From CASPLG01 sp965120375 (GTDB taxonomy: Bacteria; Bacillota; Clostridia; Oscillospirales; Acutalibacteraceae): 64,000 nt of DNA. Below are positions 1 to 8,966 of this stretch, piece by piece (the stretch's first letter is position 1; each line of letters begins with the position of its first letter). The position numbers and the translations under genes are program-made. The notes beneath the pieces are model-generated. The model had not been told where the DNA came from, did not search any database, and saw only the letters and a program-made list of their open reading frames with translations. Location: the NCBI GenBank assembly GCA_965120375.1, contig CBCPMW010000005.1, positions 62,001 to 126,000 of the forward strand. The letters run 5' to 3'.

Positions 1-72
1 CCTAACCCTCTTTCCCATAAATAACACCCCTTAATTAAAATAATATAAATTCTTGTCCAATTTTTCAATATC

Positions 73-1044
73 TTAAATAAGATTTTGCCTAATGTAATCT
101 TCTAAACAAAGGTTACTTTCTTTTATACTTTGAGCATAGTCTCCAACATACCTAAAATGCCACGGTTCATACATAACCCCCGTCTTTTTTATCCATTTTT
201 TCTGGTATCTTTCTATAAAACCATACTTAGATGCGTTGTCCATGAGCCATTTATATTCTTTAGTTTTGTAAAAATCTTCATAAACCCCATTAAAATCAAC
301 AGCAAGGCCTGTATTATGCTCACTCATCCCAGGTTTTGATACCACAGATTGTGCTAAAAATTCTGCTTCTTCTTGAGATACTCCACTACTTTTTTTCTTT
401 TTTACCTGCTCATTAAAAAGTTTTTCTTGATATTTCCTAGATCTATATCCTGAAGATATCCAAAGTACTGCTCCATCTTTTGCTGCATCTTGGATCATTT
501 TTTCTAAATTTTCCCAAGCTAAAACATTAACCTCTTTTCCTCGACAAAGCTTTATATCAACAACATAATCATCATCTAATTTATTTTCTCTGTTTACTAC
601 AACTAATTCTTCTGGACAAGTTTTATTCCAACTAGAAAAATCAAAATGATCAATAATATCTTCTTTACTTTTTTTTGATTTATCTAGGTAAGATTCAAAA
701 TTTTCATCCGCATCATCGTCTTCTGACTCTATATCTCTTTCTTCTTCAAGAGACTTTTCAAAATCTCTGTCCTCTTCATCAACATATTCTAAACCATTAG
801 ATTCAAACTCTAATAAATCAGGATTTTGAATTGATTTAGTTTTATTATCAATAAAAATATAAAAAAGAACAATCCCTACAGCAAAAATTAACATTATCAA
901 AAAAATACTTGATATAAAACATATTGTTTTTTTTGATAAGTTAAAAAATTTAATTTGCTTTTCTAAAATTTTCTTATCTTCATAACACAAATGTCTGTAC
1001 TTTAAATTTCCTACATTTTCTCCGTTTATTTTATCTCGACTCAC
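73..1044 (-). CDS. Membrane-anchored D-Ala-D-Ala carboxypeptidase (VanY / peptidase M15B family)
   Basis: The protein (about 323 aa) should trim the terminal D-alanine from peptidoglycan stem peptides outside the membrane. A single membrane anchor lies near residues 40-65, followed by a strongly acidic, low-complexity linker (about 78-122) and a C-terminal M15B domain. Visible motifs are SGYRS (about 198), SEHNTGLAVD with zinc ligands near H243 and D250, and EPWHFRYVG with the catalytic Glu (about 293) and third ligand His (about 296). I chose the GTG at 1044 because GAGG lies 8 bases upstream; the GTG at 1053 is part of that ribosome site. It overlaps the end of the metallophosphoesterase gene by 14 bases, so the two are translationally coupled. 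It appears to be the last gene of the polysaccharide operon. No vanA/B-type resistance genes are nearby, so ordinary wall remodelling is more likely than glycopeptide resistance. Confidence 0.9.
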   Translation of the reverse strand: MSRDKINGENVGNLKYRHLCYEDKKILEKQIKFFNLSKKTICFISSIFLIMLIFAVGIVLFYIFIDNKTKSIQNPDLLEFESNGLEYVDEEDRDFEKSLEEERDIESEDDDADENFESYLDKSKKSKEDIIDHFDFSSWNKTCPEELVVVNRENKLDDDYVVDIKLCRGKEVNVLAWENLEKMIQDAAKDGAVLWISSGYRSRKYQEKLFNEQVKKKKSSGVSQEEAEFLAQSVVSKPGMSEHNTGLAVDFNGVYEDFYKTKEYKWLMDNASKYGFIERYQKKWIKKTGVMYEPWHFRYVGDYAQSIKESNLCLEDYIRQNLI

Positions 1045-4000
1045 ATTTATCACCTCGGCTAAAACGATAAGGTCTACTAATTAAGTATAATTTTGCTCCG
1101 TCTCTTATCTGTGCAATTGTTTTAATTGTTGCATTTTGTGCTTTTGCTATTATTGAAAGAGTTTTATGGTTAGAGTCGACAAATCTAAATATATCACCAT
1201 TTTCAACATTTATTTTTTCTACTCTGAAACACGATAATCCCTCATATAAATTATCTTTATTTAAACAATAAAGCCCTATGTTATCATATCCTTTATTGAT
1301 ATTTTTCTTAGCAATATTTATTTTTATCCCCCTACTTCTAAGCAAAATGATTTCGCCTAAAAAAACGTCTTTTTTGTTTATTCTTACTGCCCCCTCATGA
1401 TCTGGAAAAATATAAACTCTTGCACGCCAATTTTCTACTTTAATAGGCGTTTCCATTCCAGATTCTATAGCCCCTCCGTAAATTTCAAATCTTCCCAAAC
1501 ACAAAACTGCTCTAGATTTTTTACTTTTCTCACTTCCTTTTATAGTACCACTAAACATCTTGCCTTTGCTTGTTTCCAAAAGTTTTACACCAAACACTTT
1601 TCCATCTTTTATTTCTAAATTACCAGAAGAACAAATCGCGTAACTTTTTCTTGGCGAAAAATATATTCCATCCAAAACAAAAATGGTCGATCCTATACTT
1701 TGTGAGAAAATAAATTCTCTTCTTGAAAAATTTTCACTTTTACTATCTAAAAATACACTTGCACTTTCCCCCGAAAGATAAATGCCATATCCTCCCATTC
1801 CTATCCCACACAAATTTCTTATAGAAGAAAAATCTAACATCAAAAAACAAGAATTATCTTTTACCTCAACTGCATTAAGTGAAAAATATAAAGAAAACAC
1901 TCTCCTTGAATTGTCTATACAAACATTCCCACCTAAAATCAACAAAGCTCCATCTTTTACTATAAAACTTACAAACAAAAGTCTTGCATGCCCCCTTATA
2001 CAAAGGTTCCTATCTACTACGACTTTATTTAAAAAACCAAAACAGTTTTCAAACTTTATTTCACTACAATCAGTTATAATCGTACTAACTTTTTTATTTT
2101 TGAGTGCATCCATAAATTCTTTTTTATTTCTTACAATTTCTATCTCACCTTTTATTATTTCTTCGTAGCTGCTACTTAGCCTGTTAATTAAAACTAATTT
2201 TTTATAGTTTTTAACGGATATTTTTCCGTAATAATCAAGCTTTTTAAAAAGGTCTTGAGCCTTTTTGATTTTTTCTCTATTCGGTGCCCAAGGTACATCG
2301 GAAATGCCGTCTATAACTTTGTCTACAACATTTGAACTTATATATTTATTTAAACTTTCTGTTTTTTCTATGATTACTGCATCTATACATTCTAAATTGT
2401 CTTTTAAAAAACTAGATCTGTACGCAGAAAAATAAATTCTATCATTTGTTATATTTATTTTTGAGTAAACTGGACAATTTAAATCTATTATCTTTTCTGT
2501 CGGAAAAGTTGTACTTTTATCAATTTTGTAATTTTTTACACCGGATGTTCCCGGAACAATGAAAATAGTTCCTACTGGATTTGAAAATAACTCATATGTT
2601 ATGTTGTCTTTTATAACTTTTTTTGATGCAATATCTGTACATTTCCCCCATGACATACCTGGAGTCCTAACATAAACGTGATCATGCCCCCCTATGACCA
2701 AATCTATATTTGCATCATAAGCTAATTCAATAATTTGTTTTCCAATCTTTTCTGAATCTTTTTCATGATGATGGGGCCCACTTGAATACGGAGATTTATG
2801 AGTAAGAAGTATTTTCCATTTTTTATCTGAGCACTTTGCAGTATTTAGCGCCCAAGAATACTGAACTGGATCTAATTTTGAATATTTATCCATATTATTT
2901 GTATTCAAAACTATAAAAAGTGCATTTCCCAAACTGTACGAATAATATGCACCTGTATCCAATACCTGATCTGGAAGTCCTTCCAGCGCAAAATGCCTTA
3001 AAATAGCATTTTTTACCCCAGCACGACTTGCTGCTGGATTTAATTTTGCTTCATGGTTTCCAGTTACTGGCATTACTACATTTTCAGCCCAAAATCTCGA
3101 ATTTAAAGTCCAAAGCCAGTATTGTTCATTATTCCCATCATCTACAAAATCTCCCATATGAACAATAAAATTTATATCCGGAAAATATTTAATCCCCTGC
3201 TTGCAAACTTTTAAGAAAACATCGTAATCACTTTTCACCATTCCCTGGGAATCTGCTAAAAGTAAAATATTTATATCTTTTTTATTATCTGACACAAAAA
3301 ATCTATAAGTGCTACTGAGACTTTCCCCTGTTTCGCTAACTAATTTATAATAATATACATTTTCGCACTTCAAATCCGAAATATTTACAGTATACTGAAA
3401 ACATTTTTTTATAGTATATTTGGTTATCACCCCTAAGTTAATGAGTGGACAAGAAAAAGGTACTGCTTTGCATTTGGAAGCAACCAACTTTGAATCTGAA
3501 AAATCTTGATTTGTTGAAATTTCTAGAAATATATTTAACTTTTTGTCAGAAAACCATCTAAACGACCTTTGGCTATCGGGATTTTCCCCAAAAGTCATAG
3601 TTAAACACTCAATTTTAAATTTTTCTGTTTTTTGAAATTTGTCAACTGTTGTTCTTCCATTTTTTCTACCAAAATCGAACATAAAAGTTTCTGCTATATC
3701 TTTTAAAAGTTCCCCTGCCCCAGATATAAAACTAGGACTTAAGTAGTCATAAGCTATGCTATATATCAACTTTTTAATATCAATTCCCATTAGCAATAAA
3801 AGTTTTGAAATTTGACCATTATTTGTCTTCCTATTAAATATCGTTCTCATTATAAGTGAATCAAAGGTAACTTTCAAATCAAAATAAAGATTCTCACTCA
3901 TATTTAGAACAGCCTGATAGATATGATCAAGTATAGTTTCGATCCAATCTTCAATAAAATCTCCTTTTTTAAGATTTTTTATTGCACTTTTCACCCATTG

Positions 4001-4552
4001 TGGTTGTTTCTCTCCATCTCTATAATAATTAAGAAGAATTAAAACCACTAAATCATATATAGTTTTTTCTTCGGAACTTTCAGGTTTATAAATTCCTGTC
4101 TCAGATAACTCATTAATTACATCATTCACTTTTTCTATAATATAATCAGAATTTTTTATATATTTTTCTTCAGCTTGCGAAATAATATTGTTAAATGCAT
4201 AAATAATTTGCTTTTCTGTAATCACAATCCTTTTTAATATTATTCTGGAAAAACCACAAAATTCTAGATAAACTCCTCCTTTTTTATACTGAACATCTAC
4301 AAATCCTAAACCTTTTCCCAATCGCATAACTCTTTTTGCCAAAAGGTGCTTTTTAACTTGTCTTAAAATAAAAGAATCCACACTCTCATTTAAAATTGCT
4401 CTAGATAACCTCTTTTTCAGTCCCTCTGATTTTATTTTTTCTAAATACGATCTAAGTACATCTGACATTATTTGGTAAATTTGACTATTTTTATAGAAAT
4501 TTTCATTTTTTTGTTCTTTTTTATTTTCTCCCCACTGAAAAATCCTTCTCAA
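1031..4552 (-). CDS. Large multidomain metallophosphoesterase with purple-acid-phosphatase-like N domain and beta-helix-like C region
   Basis: A 1173-residue protein of which only the centre is recognisable. Residues about 315-420 resemble the Fn3-like N domain of purple acid phosphatases. Residues about 425-690 are a calcineurin-like phosphoesterase with LADSQG, HMGDFVDDG (about 462), GNHEA (about 497), THKSPY followed by a His triplet (about 584) and GGHDHVY (about 620), so the metal ligands look complete. Residues 1-310 are helical, charged and match nothing I know. Residues about 840-1120 are rich in short beta strands with turns (GGNV, GGYGIYLSG, GGAIES), as in right-handed beta-helix proteins. 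I see no signal peptide or membrane segment. The start is TTG, 9 bases after GAGG. The substrate is unknown; its place downstream of polysaccharide genes suggests a phosphoester linked to the envelope, which is inference. Confidence 0.8.
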   Translation of the reverse strand: MRRIFQWGENKKEQKNENFYKNSQIYQIMSDVLRSYLEKIKSEGLKKRLSRAILNESVDSFILRQVKKHLLAKRVMRLGKGLGFVDVQYKKGGVYLEFCGFSRIILKRIVITEKQIIYAFNNIISQAEEKYIKNSDYIIEKVNDVINELSETGIYKPESSEEKTIYDLVVLILLNYYRDGEKQPQWVKSAIKNLKKGDFIEDWIETILDHIYQAVLNMSENLYFDLKVTFDSLIMRTIFNRKTNNGQISKLLLLMGIDIKKLIYSIAYDYLSPSFISGAGELLKDIAETFMFDFGRKNGRTTVDKFQKTEKFKIECLTMTFGENPDSQRSFRWFSDKKLNIFLEISTNQDFSDSKLVASKCKAVPFSCPLINLGVITKYTIKKCFQYTVNISDLKCENVYYYKLVSETGESLSSTYRFFVSDNKKDINILLLADSQGMVKSDYDVFLKVCKQGIKYFPDINFIVHMGDFVDDGNNEQYWLWTLNSRFWAENVVMPVTGNHEAKLNPAASRAGVKNAILRHFALEGLPDQVLDTGAYYSYSLGNALFIVLNTNNMDKYSKLDPVQYSWALNTAKCSDKKWKILLTHKSPYSSGPHHHEKDSEKIGKQIIELAYDANIDLVIGGHDHVYVRTPGMSWGKCTDIASKKVIKDNITYELFSNPVGTIFIVPGTSGVKNYKIDKSTTFPTEKIIDLNCPVYSKINITNDRIYFSAYRSSFLKDNLECIDAVIIEKTESLNKYISSNVVDKVIDGISDVPWAPNREKIKKAQDLFKKLDYYGKISVKNYKKLVLINRLSSSYEEIIKGEIEIVRNKKEFMDALKNKKVSTIITDCSEIKFENCFGFLNKVVVDRNLCIRGHARLLFVSFIVKDGALLILGGNVCIDNSRRVFSLYFSLNAVEVKDNSCFLMLDFSSIRNLCGIGMGGYGIYLSGESASVFLDSKSENFSRREFIFSQSIGSTIFVLDGIYFSPRKSYAICSSGNLEIKDGKVFGVKLLETSKGKMFSGTIKGSEKSKKSRAVLCLGRFEIYGGAIESGMETPIKVENWRARVYIFPDHEGAVRINKKDVFLGEIILLRSRGIKINIAKKNINKGYDNIGLYCLNKDNLYEGLSCFRVEKINVENGDIFRFVDSNHKTLSIIAKAQNATIKTIAQIRDGAKLYLISRPYRFSRGDKCESR

Positions 4553-4572
4553 ATTTACACACCTCTTGCCCT

Positions 4573-5406
4573 TTAATTTTCCATATCCTTTATCATTTCT
4601 ATCTCTTTTTTATAATCTGATATATCTTCTTGTGGAGTTTCCAGTATAAACGGTAAATTTTTAAATTCTTTTCTATTTATTATTCTTTTTATAGCTTCAA
4701 AGCCTATATAGCCTTGTCCTATCTTTTCATGTCTATCTTTTTTACTCCCAAGTGCGTTTTTGCTGTCATTTAAATGTATAGCACAAAGTTTGTCTATCCC
4801 TATTTTTTTATCAAACTCCTCTATAACTGCATCTAAATTATTCACTATATCATATCCTGCGTCATATACGTGGCATGTATCTAGACATACTCCTAATTTT
4901 TCATTCAGCGAAACTCTTTTCATTATTTCTCCAATCTCTTCAAATTTTCCTCCAACTTCACTGCCTTTTGATGCCATGGTCTCAAGGAGCACTTTAGTTT
5001 TCATATCCTTTTTTAAAACTTCATTTAAAACTTTGCTTATTTTTTCTATTCCGGTTTCAATTCCTTGACCTGTATGACTTCCAGGATGAAAATTATAGAG
5101 ATTCCCTGGTATATGTTCCATTCTTTCCAAATCATCTATCATCATTTTCCTTGAAAATTCTCTTACATCTTCTCTAGAAGAACAAATATTCATAGTATAC
5201 GGCGCATGAGCGACCACTTTTGCAAAATTTTTTTCTTCTTTAAAATCTACAAATTTTTTTATGTCATCTTCATCTAATTTTTTAGCTCCTCCCCCTCTTG
5301 GATTTCTGGTAAAAAACTGAAAAGTGTTTGCATTTATTTCAGTGCATGTTTTCGCTGTAGCTAAAAATCCATTTGAAACAGATAAGTGACAACCTATATT
5401 AAGCAT
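4573..5406 (-). CDS. nfo: Endonuclease IV (deoxyribonuclease IV)
   Basis: A 277-residue AP endonuclease that nicks DNA 5' of abasic sites in base excision repair. The N-terminus has GCHLSVSNGF, then NTFQFFTRNPRG, VAHAPYTMN, NFHPGSHTGQG, LLETMASKGSEVG, GVCLDTCHVYDAGYD, HLNDSKNALGSKKDRHEKIGQG and a C-terminal FILETPQ. These are the usual zinc-binding His, Glu and Asp motifs of the family, all present, and the length is typical. The start ATG follows AGGGG by about 8 bases. It sits between the polymerase and the phosphoesterase genes on the same strand with gaps of about 20-30 bases, so it is probably read with the polysaccharide genes, an unusual partner for a repair enzyme. Confidence 0.95.
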   Translation of the reverse strand: MLNIGCHLSVSNGFLATAKTCTEINANTFQFFTRNPRGGGAKKLDEDDIKKFVDFKEEKNFAKVVAHAPYTMNICSSREDVREFSRKMMIDDLERMEHIPGNLYNFHPGSHTGQGIETGIEKISKVLNEVLKKDMKTKVLLETMASKGSEVGGKFEEIGEIMKRVSLNEKLGVCLDTCHVYDAGYDIVNNLDAVIEEFDKKIGIDKLCAIHLNDSKNALGSKKDRHEKIGQGYIGFEAIKRIINRKEFKNLPFILETPQEDISDYKKEIEMIKDMEN

Positions 5407-5438
5407 TATATTTCCCCTTCTTTTTAAACCTAAAACTT

Positions 5439-6866
5439 TTAATCCTCATATATTCCGTAAGTTTCTTCGACATACTCTTTATAAGACATTATATATCCTA
5501 AAACAAGCCAAAAAATCACCACCATAAATGTTATTTCTGAAAGTATTGCTTTTTCAAACAAACTGTACGCACAGTAAGCTACTAGCATAGAAAACAATTT
5601 ACTAGATACGCTAGACCCTGGAACATGAACCGATCTAAACATATATTTACAAACTGATCTTGCAAGAAGTAAACCAAATGAAAAAAATATAAAAAATCCA
5701 ACTGCTCCGTAAGAAACTAGAATTGTTAAATAGGAATTATGTAAATCGGAAAAAATAAGACCCCCGTCAAGATATTTTTCGCCATATGCAACCAAATTTC
5801 CCCTTCCTATCCCCAAAATAGGATTTATACAAAAAAGTTCTAATCCCTGTTTAAACAAAGTAATTCTTCCACTGCTTATATCGTAATTTTCCCGTCCAAT
5901 GGAAATATCCGGAATATACTTATTTACAGCCGGCTGATTAGGAACTTGAACTGGTCCGTCATCAGTGATAGGTTCTTCTATTTTATGTATATCATCAACA
6001 AATAAACTTATCATATTCTGACAAGTATTTCTCGCGACAAAAGAACCAGCTACCATTGTAGCACAACACACTATCAAACATGATCCTTCCCTGATAAGCT
6101 GTCCCGGTTTAATATTAGAATAAGCTGCCAAACTTTTATAAAAGATCTTTGCAGTAAAATAAATTATTATAAATAAAAAAGACGCATTCGAATCGGATAA
6201 AAACAAAGCTAAAAAATTAACAATTACACAAAAAACTGAAAAAATTGGGGAAAAACTCTTATTCTTATACTTTTTCCTTATATACTTATCTTTCAAAATA
6301 TCACAAGAAACAATCGACACAACCATAGAAAATGCTAGCAAATTTTGATTTGTATAAACTCCTATAAGTCTACTCCTAAAAATGCCAAGATAATAAGGCC
6401 CTATAGTAACTTGAGCTTTAAATACTAGCACCGTAATGGATAAAATAGCAAAAAAGGTGGAAAGAGCGGCAAAAACTTTAAATAAAAAAACCATCTCTTT
6501 TTCAAGAAAATCGTGATCTTTTTCTTTACTCATTCCATAAAAAATTACAAAACATACTATAGAGTGATATATAAAAACCAAATTTGCTAAAAAATCTGTA
6601 GATAAGTTGCAAAAAACCGTGAAAATCCCAGATATAATAAATCCCGTAAGTAAATTTATATATTTTATATCAAAAACTTTTTTGTTTATAAAAAAATTCC
6701 TGCTTAAAATTAAACTAGCCCAAGTAAGTACAATACATCTAACTGCTAGGGCAACTACATCAAAAAAAGCTATCATCTCAAAAAACAGTGTAACCATGTA
6801 CACTTTCCTAAAAAAGCTTGTATCTAAAATGAAAGATTTAGCTTTAAAATCAACAGAGCCCAGCAA
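5439..6866 (-). CDS. O-antigen ligase/polymerase-like (Wzy) membrane protein
   Basis: A 475-residue integral membrane protein with about ten hydrophobic segments and one long extracytoplasmic loop (about residues 265-340). The loop is followed by the family signature region NPILGIGRGNLVAYG and SDLHNSYLTILVSYGAVGF, which matches the Wzy_C/O-antigen ligase pattern of a conserved His in a loop after GxGxGN. Such proteins polymerise or ligate lipid-linked oligosaccharide repeat units on the outer face of the membrane. The start is TTG, 8 bases after GGAGG. It follows the aminotransferase and sugar transferase genes in one operon, which supports a role in exopolysaccharide or capsule synthesis. 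Whether it is a polymerase or a ligase cannot be told. Confidence 0.8.
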   Translation of the reverse strand: MLGSVDFKAKSFILDTSFFRKVYMVTLFFEMIAFFDVVALAVRCIVLTWASLILSRNFFINKKVFDIKYINLLTGFIISGIFTVFCNLSTDFLANLVFIYHSIVCFVIFYGMSKEKDHDFLEKEMVFLFKVFAALSTFFAILSITVLVFKAQVTIGPYYLGIFRSRLIGVYTNQNLLAFSMVVSIVSCDILKDKYIRKKYKNKSFSPIFSVFCVIVNFLALFLSDSNASFLFIIIYFTAKIFYKSLAAYSNIKPGQLIREGSCLIVCCATMVAGSFVARNTCQNMISLFVDDIHKIEEPITDDGPVQVPNQPAVNKYIPDISIGRENYDISSGRITLFKQGLELFCINPILGIGRGNLVAYGEKYLDGGLIFSDLHNSYLTILVSYGAVGFFIFFSFGLLLARSVCKYMFRSVHVPGSSVSSKLFSMLVAYCAYSLFEKAILSEITFMVVIFWLVLGYIMSYKEYVEETYGIYED

Positions 6867-6921
6867 ACACCCCTCCTCCTTTTTCTTCAGTATTTCTTTG
6901 CTTTATCATAAAAATCAACTT

Positions 6922-8130
6922 TCAAAGAAATTCCTTCAATTTCCTTACAATATAGTCTACTTCATCATCTTTCATTTTTGTATGAAGTGGGAGAGTTATC
7001 TCATTTTTATACAGATTAAATGAATTCGGATAATTCTTTATGTCAAAACCTAAATTTTTATACGCAGTATGCATAGGTAAAGGCTTATAATGAACGTTTG
7101 TCGCCACTGAACACTTTGCCATTTGCTCAATTAATTTATTTCTGTACTTTTCATCCTTACCTGGAATACGCAGCATATATAAATGCATCGCAGATACGTT
7201 TTCCTCGTTTGTATGATCTAAAAAAGCTACATTTTCATTTTCCAAGTACATGTTGTACATTTTTATTATTTCTTTTCTTCTTTTTTGCATAGATTCATAT
7301 CTTTTAAGCTGCACAAGTCCCATAGACGCCATAATGTCAGTCATATTACACTTGTATCCCGGCATCTTTATGTCATATTCCCAACTACCAATTTTAAATT
7401 TCTCAAGAGCATCTTTATTTTGTCCGTGAAGGGATAAAAGCATAAGTTCGTTATATATTTTTTCACCATCAAATCCATCAATTTTCTTCCAAGTTACAGC
7501 TCCACCTTCTGCAGTAGTAAGATTTTTAACTGCATGAAATGAGAATGCTGTAAAATCTGCTACTGAACCACACATTTCCCCACATTGCGAAGCCCCAAAT
7601 GCATGAGCTGCATCAGCTAGAACTATAGCTCGACCTATTGCATTTTGAATTTCATTTTTTGGACTAAATAGATTTTTTCTTCTACTTACAATCTCAAATA
7701 CCCTACCATAATCACACATAATTCCTGCTAAATCCACTGGAATTATAGCTTTTGTCTTCTCAGTTATTAGACTTTCTAACTGATCATAGTCCATTTCAAA
7801 TGAGTTTTTCTGTGTATCAACAAGTACAGGTTTCGCCCCTATATGACATATAACACTACAAGAAGCTGTATACGTGTAAGCACTTGTTATTACTTCATCA
7901 CCTTCACCTATTCCTAAGAACCTTAGTACCATCTCCATACAAGCTGTTGCCGAATTTAAACAAACTGCTTTTTCAGTATTACAAAAATTTGCTATTTTCT
8001 CTTCAAATAATTTAACTTTAGGTCCAGTTGTAAGCCATCCTGATTTTAATGTATCTAGAACTTCATTTATTTCGTCTTGCGAAATATCTGGTACAAAAAA
8101 TTTTATATCTTTTTGCATTAAATCTCTCAT
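6922..8130 (-). CDS. DegT/DnrJ/EryC1/StrS-family nucleotide-sugar aminotransferase
   Basis: A PLP-dependent enzyme of about 402 aa that transfers an amino group to a keto-sugar nucleotide, giving an amino sugar for a surface glycan. Recognisable motifs are SGWLTTGPKVKLFE near the N-terminus, SATACMEM, DEVITSAYTYTASC, LADAAHAFGA and SFHAVKNLTTAEGGA, where the Lys at about 202 is the PLP Schiff-base residue. The C-terminal half has HGQ, YKCNMTDIMASMGL and MHLYMLR, all typical of the family. The ATG at 8130 is chosen because AAAGGGA lies about 9 bases upstream; the frame stays open to 8157, and an ATG at 8118 is also possible. It lies between the sugar transferase and polymerase genes. Confidence 0.88.
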   Translation of the reverse strand: MRDLMQKDIKFFVPDISQDEINEVLDTLKSGWLTTGPKVKLFEEKIANFCNTEKAVCLNSATACMEMVLRFLGIGEGDEVITSAYTYTASCSVICHIGAKPVLVDTQKNSFEMDYDQLESLITEKTKAIIPVDLAGIMCDYGRVFEIVSRRKNLFSPKNEIQNAIGRAIVLADAAHAFGASQCGEMCGSVADFTAFSFHAVKNLTTAEGGAVTWKKIDGFDGEKIYNELMLLSLHGQNKDALEKFKIGSWEYDIKMPGYKCNMTDIMASMGLVQLKRYESMQKRRKEIIKMYNMYLENENVAFLDHTNEENVSAMHLYMLRIPGKDEKYRNKLIEQMAKCSVATNVHYKPLPMHTAYKNLGFDIKNYPNSFNLYKNEITLPLHTKMKDDEVDYIVRKLKEFL

Positions 8131-8160
8131 TCTGATCAATCCCTTTAATGAAAACACAAA

Positions 8161-8844
8161 TTAATTTCTTACAACCGCTAAAATAGTCTTAAATATTATA
8201 TTTAGGTCATAAAAAAAATTAAATTTCTCTATGTATTCTAAATTATATTTCATTTTCTCAGGTAAAATTATTTCTACATATTTTTTGTCAGCATTTTCGC
8301 CTTTTCCTATAATATCAGATTCATCTTTAAATTTTATACTTGCAAGAGAAGTAACTCCAGCCGGCATTAAAAGCGTAGCTAGCATCTCATCTTTGTAAAC
8401 ATTAACATAATTTTCAGTTTCTGGCCTTGTCCCTACAAAGCTCATTTCTCCTTTTAATATGTTTATCAGTTGAGGCACCTCGTCAAGTCTGGTTTTTCTT
8501 ATGAATCTCCCTAATCTTGTTACTCTTTCATCATCTTTACATGTAAGTTCTAAACCTAAACTATGAGCATTTTCTACCATACTTCTAAATTTAAAAATTC
8601 TAAAAGTTTTGCCGTAGATAGTGACCCTTTTTTGCCTAAAAAAAACAGGACCAGGAGAATCAATTTTAATAAAAATCGCTATAAAAAGCATCGGAACGAA
8701 AAACAATATTAGCAAAAAAAGTGAAAACATGATATCAAATATTCTTTTTATAGCTAAATCAAAAGACTTCTTTTTCAGTATTTCATAATAGGGCAACACG
8801 GCCTCATTTTTTATATCAGATGGTAAATTTTCCCAATACAGCAA
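8161..8844 (-). CDS. Undecaprenyl-phosphate sugar-1-phosphate transferase (polyprenol-phosphate phosphoglycosyltransferase)
   Basis: A 227-residue monotopic phosphoglycosyltransferase of the WcaJ/PglC type. It would start a glycan by moving a sugar-1-phosphate from a nucleotide sugar onto undecaprenyl phosphate. The N-terminal KRIFD is followed by one re-entrant or membrane helix (about 38-60), then DSPGPVFFRQKR (62-73) with the catalytic Asp region, KFRSM (85-89), LTRLGRFIRKTRLDEVPQL-type residues around 130, and GTRPE. It is a short form without the extra N-terminal membrane helices of WbaP. The TTG start has AGGAGG 8 bases upstream. It is the first gene after a good promoter and so heads the polysaccharide operon. 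The sugar substrate cannot be deduced. Confidence 0.92.
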   Translation of the reverse strand: MLYWENLPSDIKNEAVLPYYEILKKKSFDLAIKRIFDIMFSLFLLILFFVPMLFIAIFIKIDSPGPVFFRQKRVTIYGKTFRIFKFRSMVENAHSLGLELTCKDDERVTRLGRFIRKTRLDEVPQLINILKGEMSFVGTRPETENYVNVYKDEMLATLLMPAGVTSLASIKFKDESDIIGKGENADKKYVEIILPEKMKYNLEYIEKFNFFYDLNIIFKTILAVVRN

Positions 8845-8888
8845 CAGATCACCCTCCTAATCATTAAAAATCAGATAAGGACATACAG

Positions 8889-8917
8889 ATTATACATCTA
8901 ACACTTCCTCTTTTCAA
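8889..8917 (-). promoter_or_regulatory. Sigma-A-type promoter of the polysaccharide operon
   Basis: On the minus strand TTGAAA (8917-8912) is followed after 17 bases by TATAAT (8894-8889), 45 bases upstream of the sugar transferase start. The spacing and -10 box are consensus. It lies between the recombinase gene and the polysaccharide genes, which makes the latter an independent transcription unit. Confidence 0.7.
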
Positions 8918-8966
8918 GCTTATGTCTTACTTTAATATCTTGTCACAAAATTAAGGCTAGAAAAAT

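Noticed and set aside
73..1044. VanY as a vancomycin resistance gene
   Set aside because: No vanH/A/X or vanRS partners nearby; M15B carboxypeptidases are common in ordinary wall metabolism.
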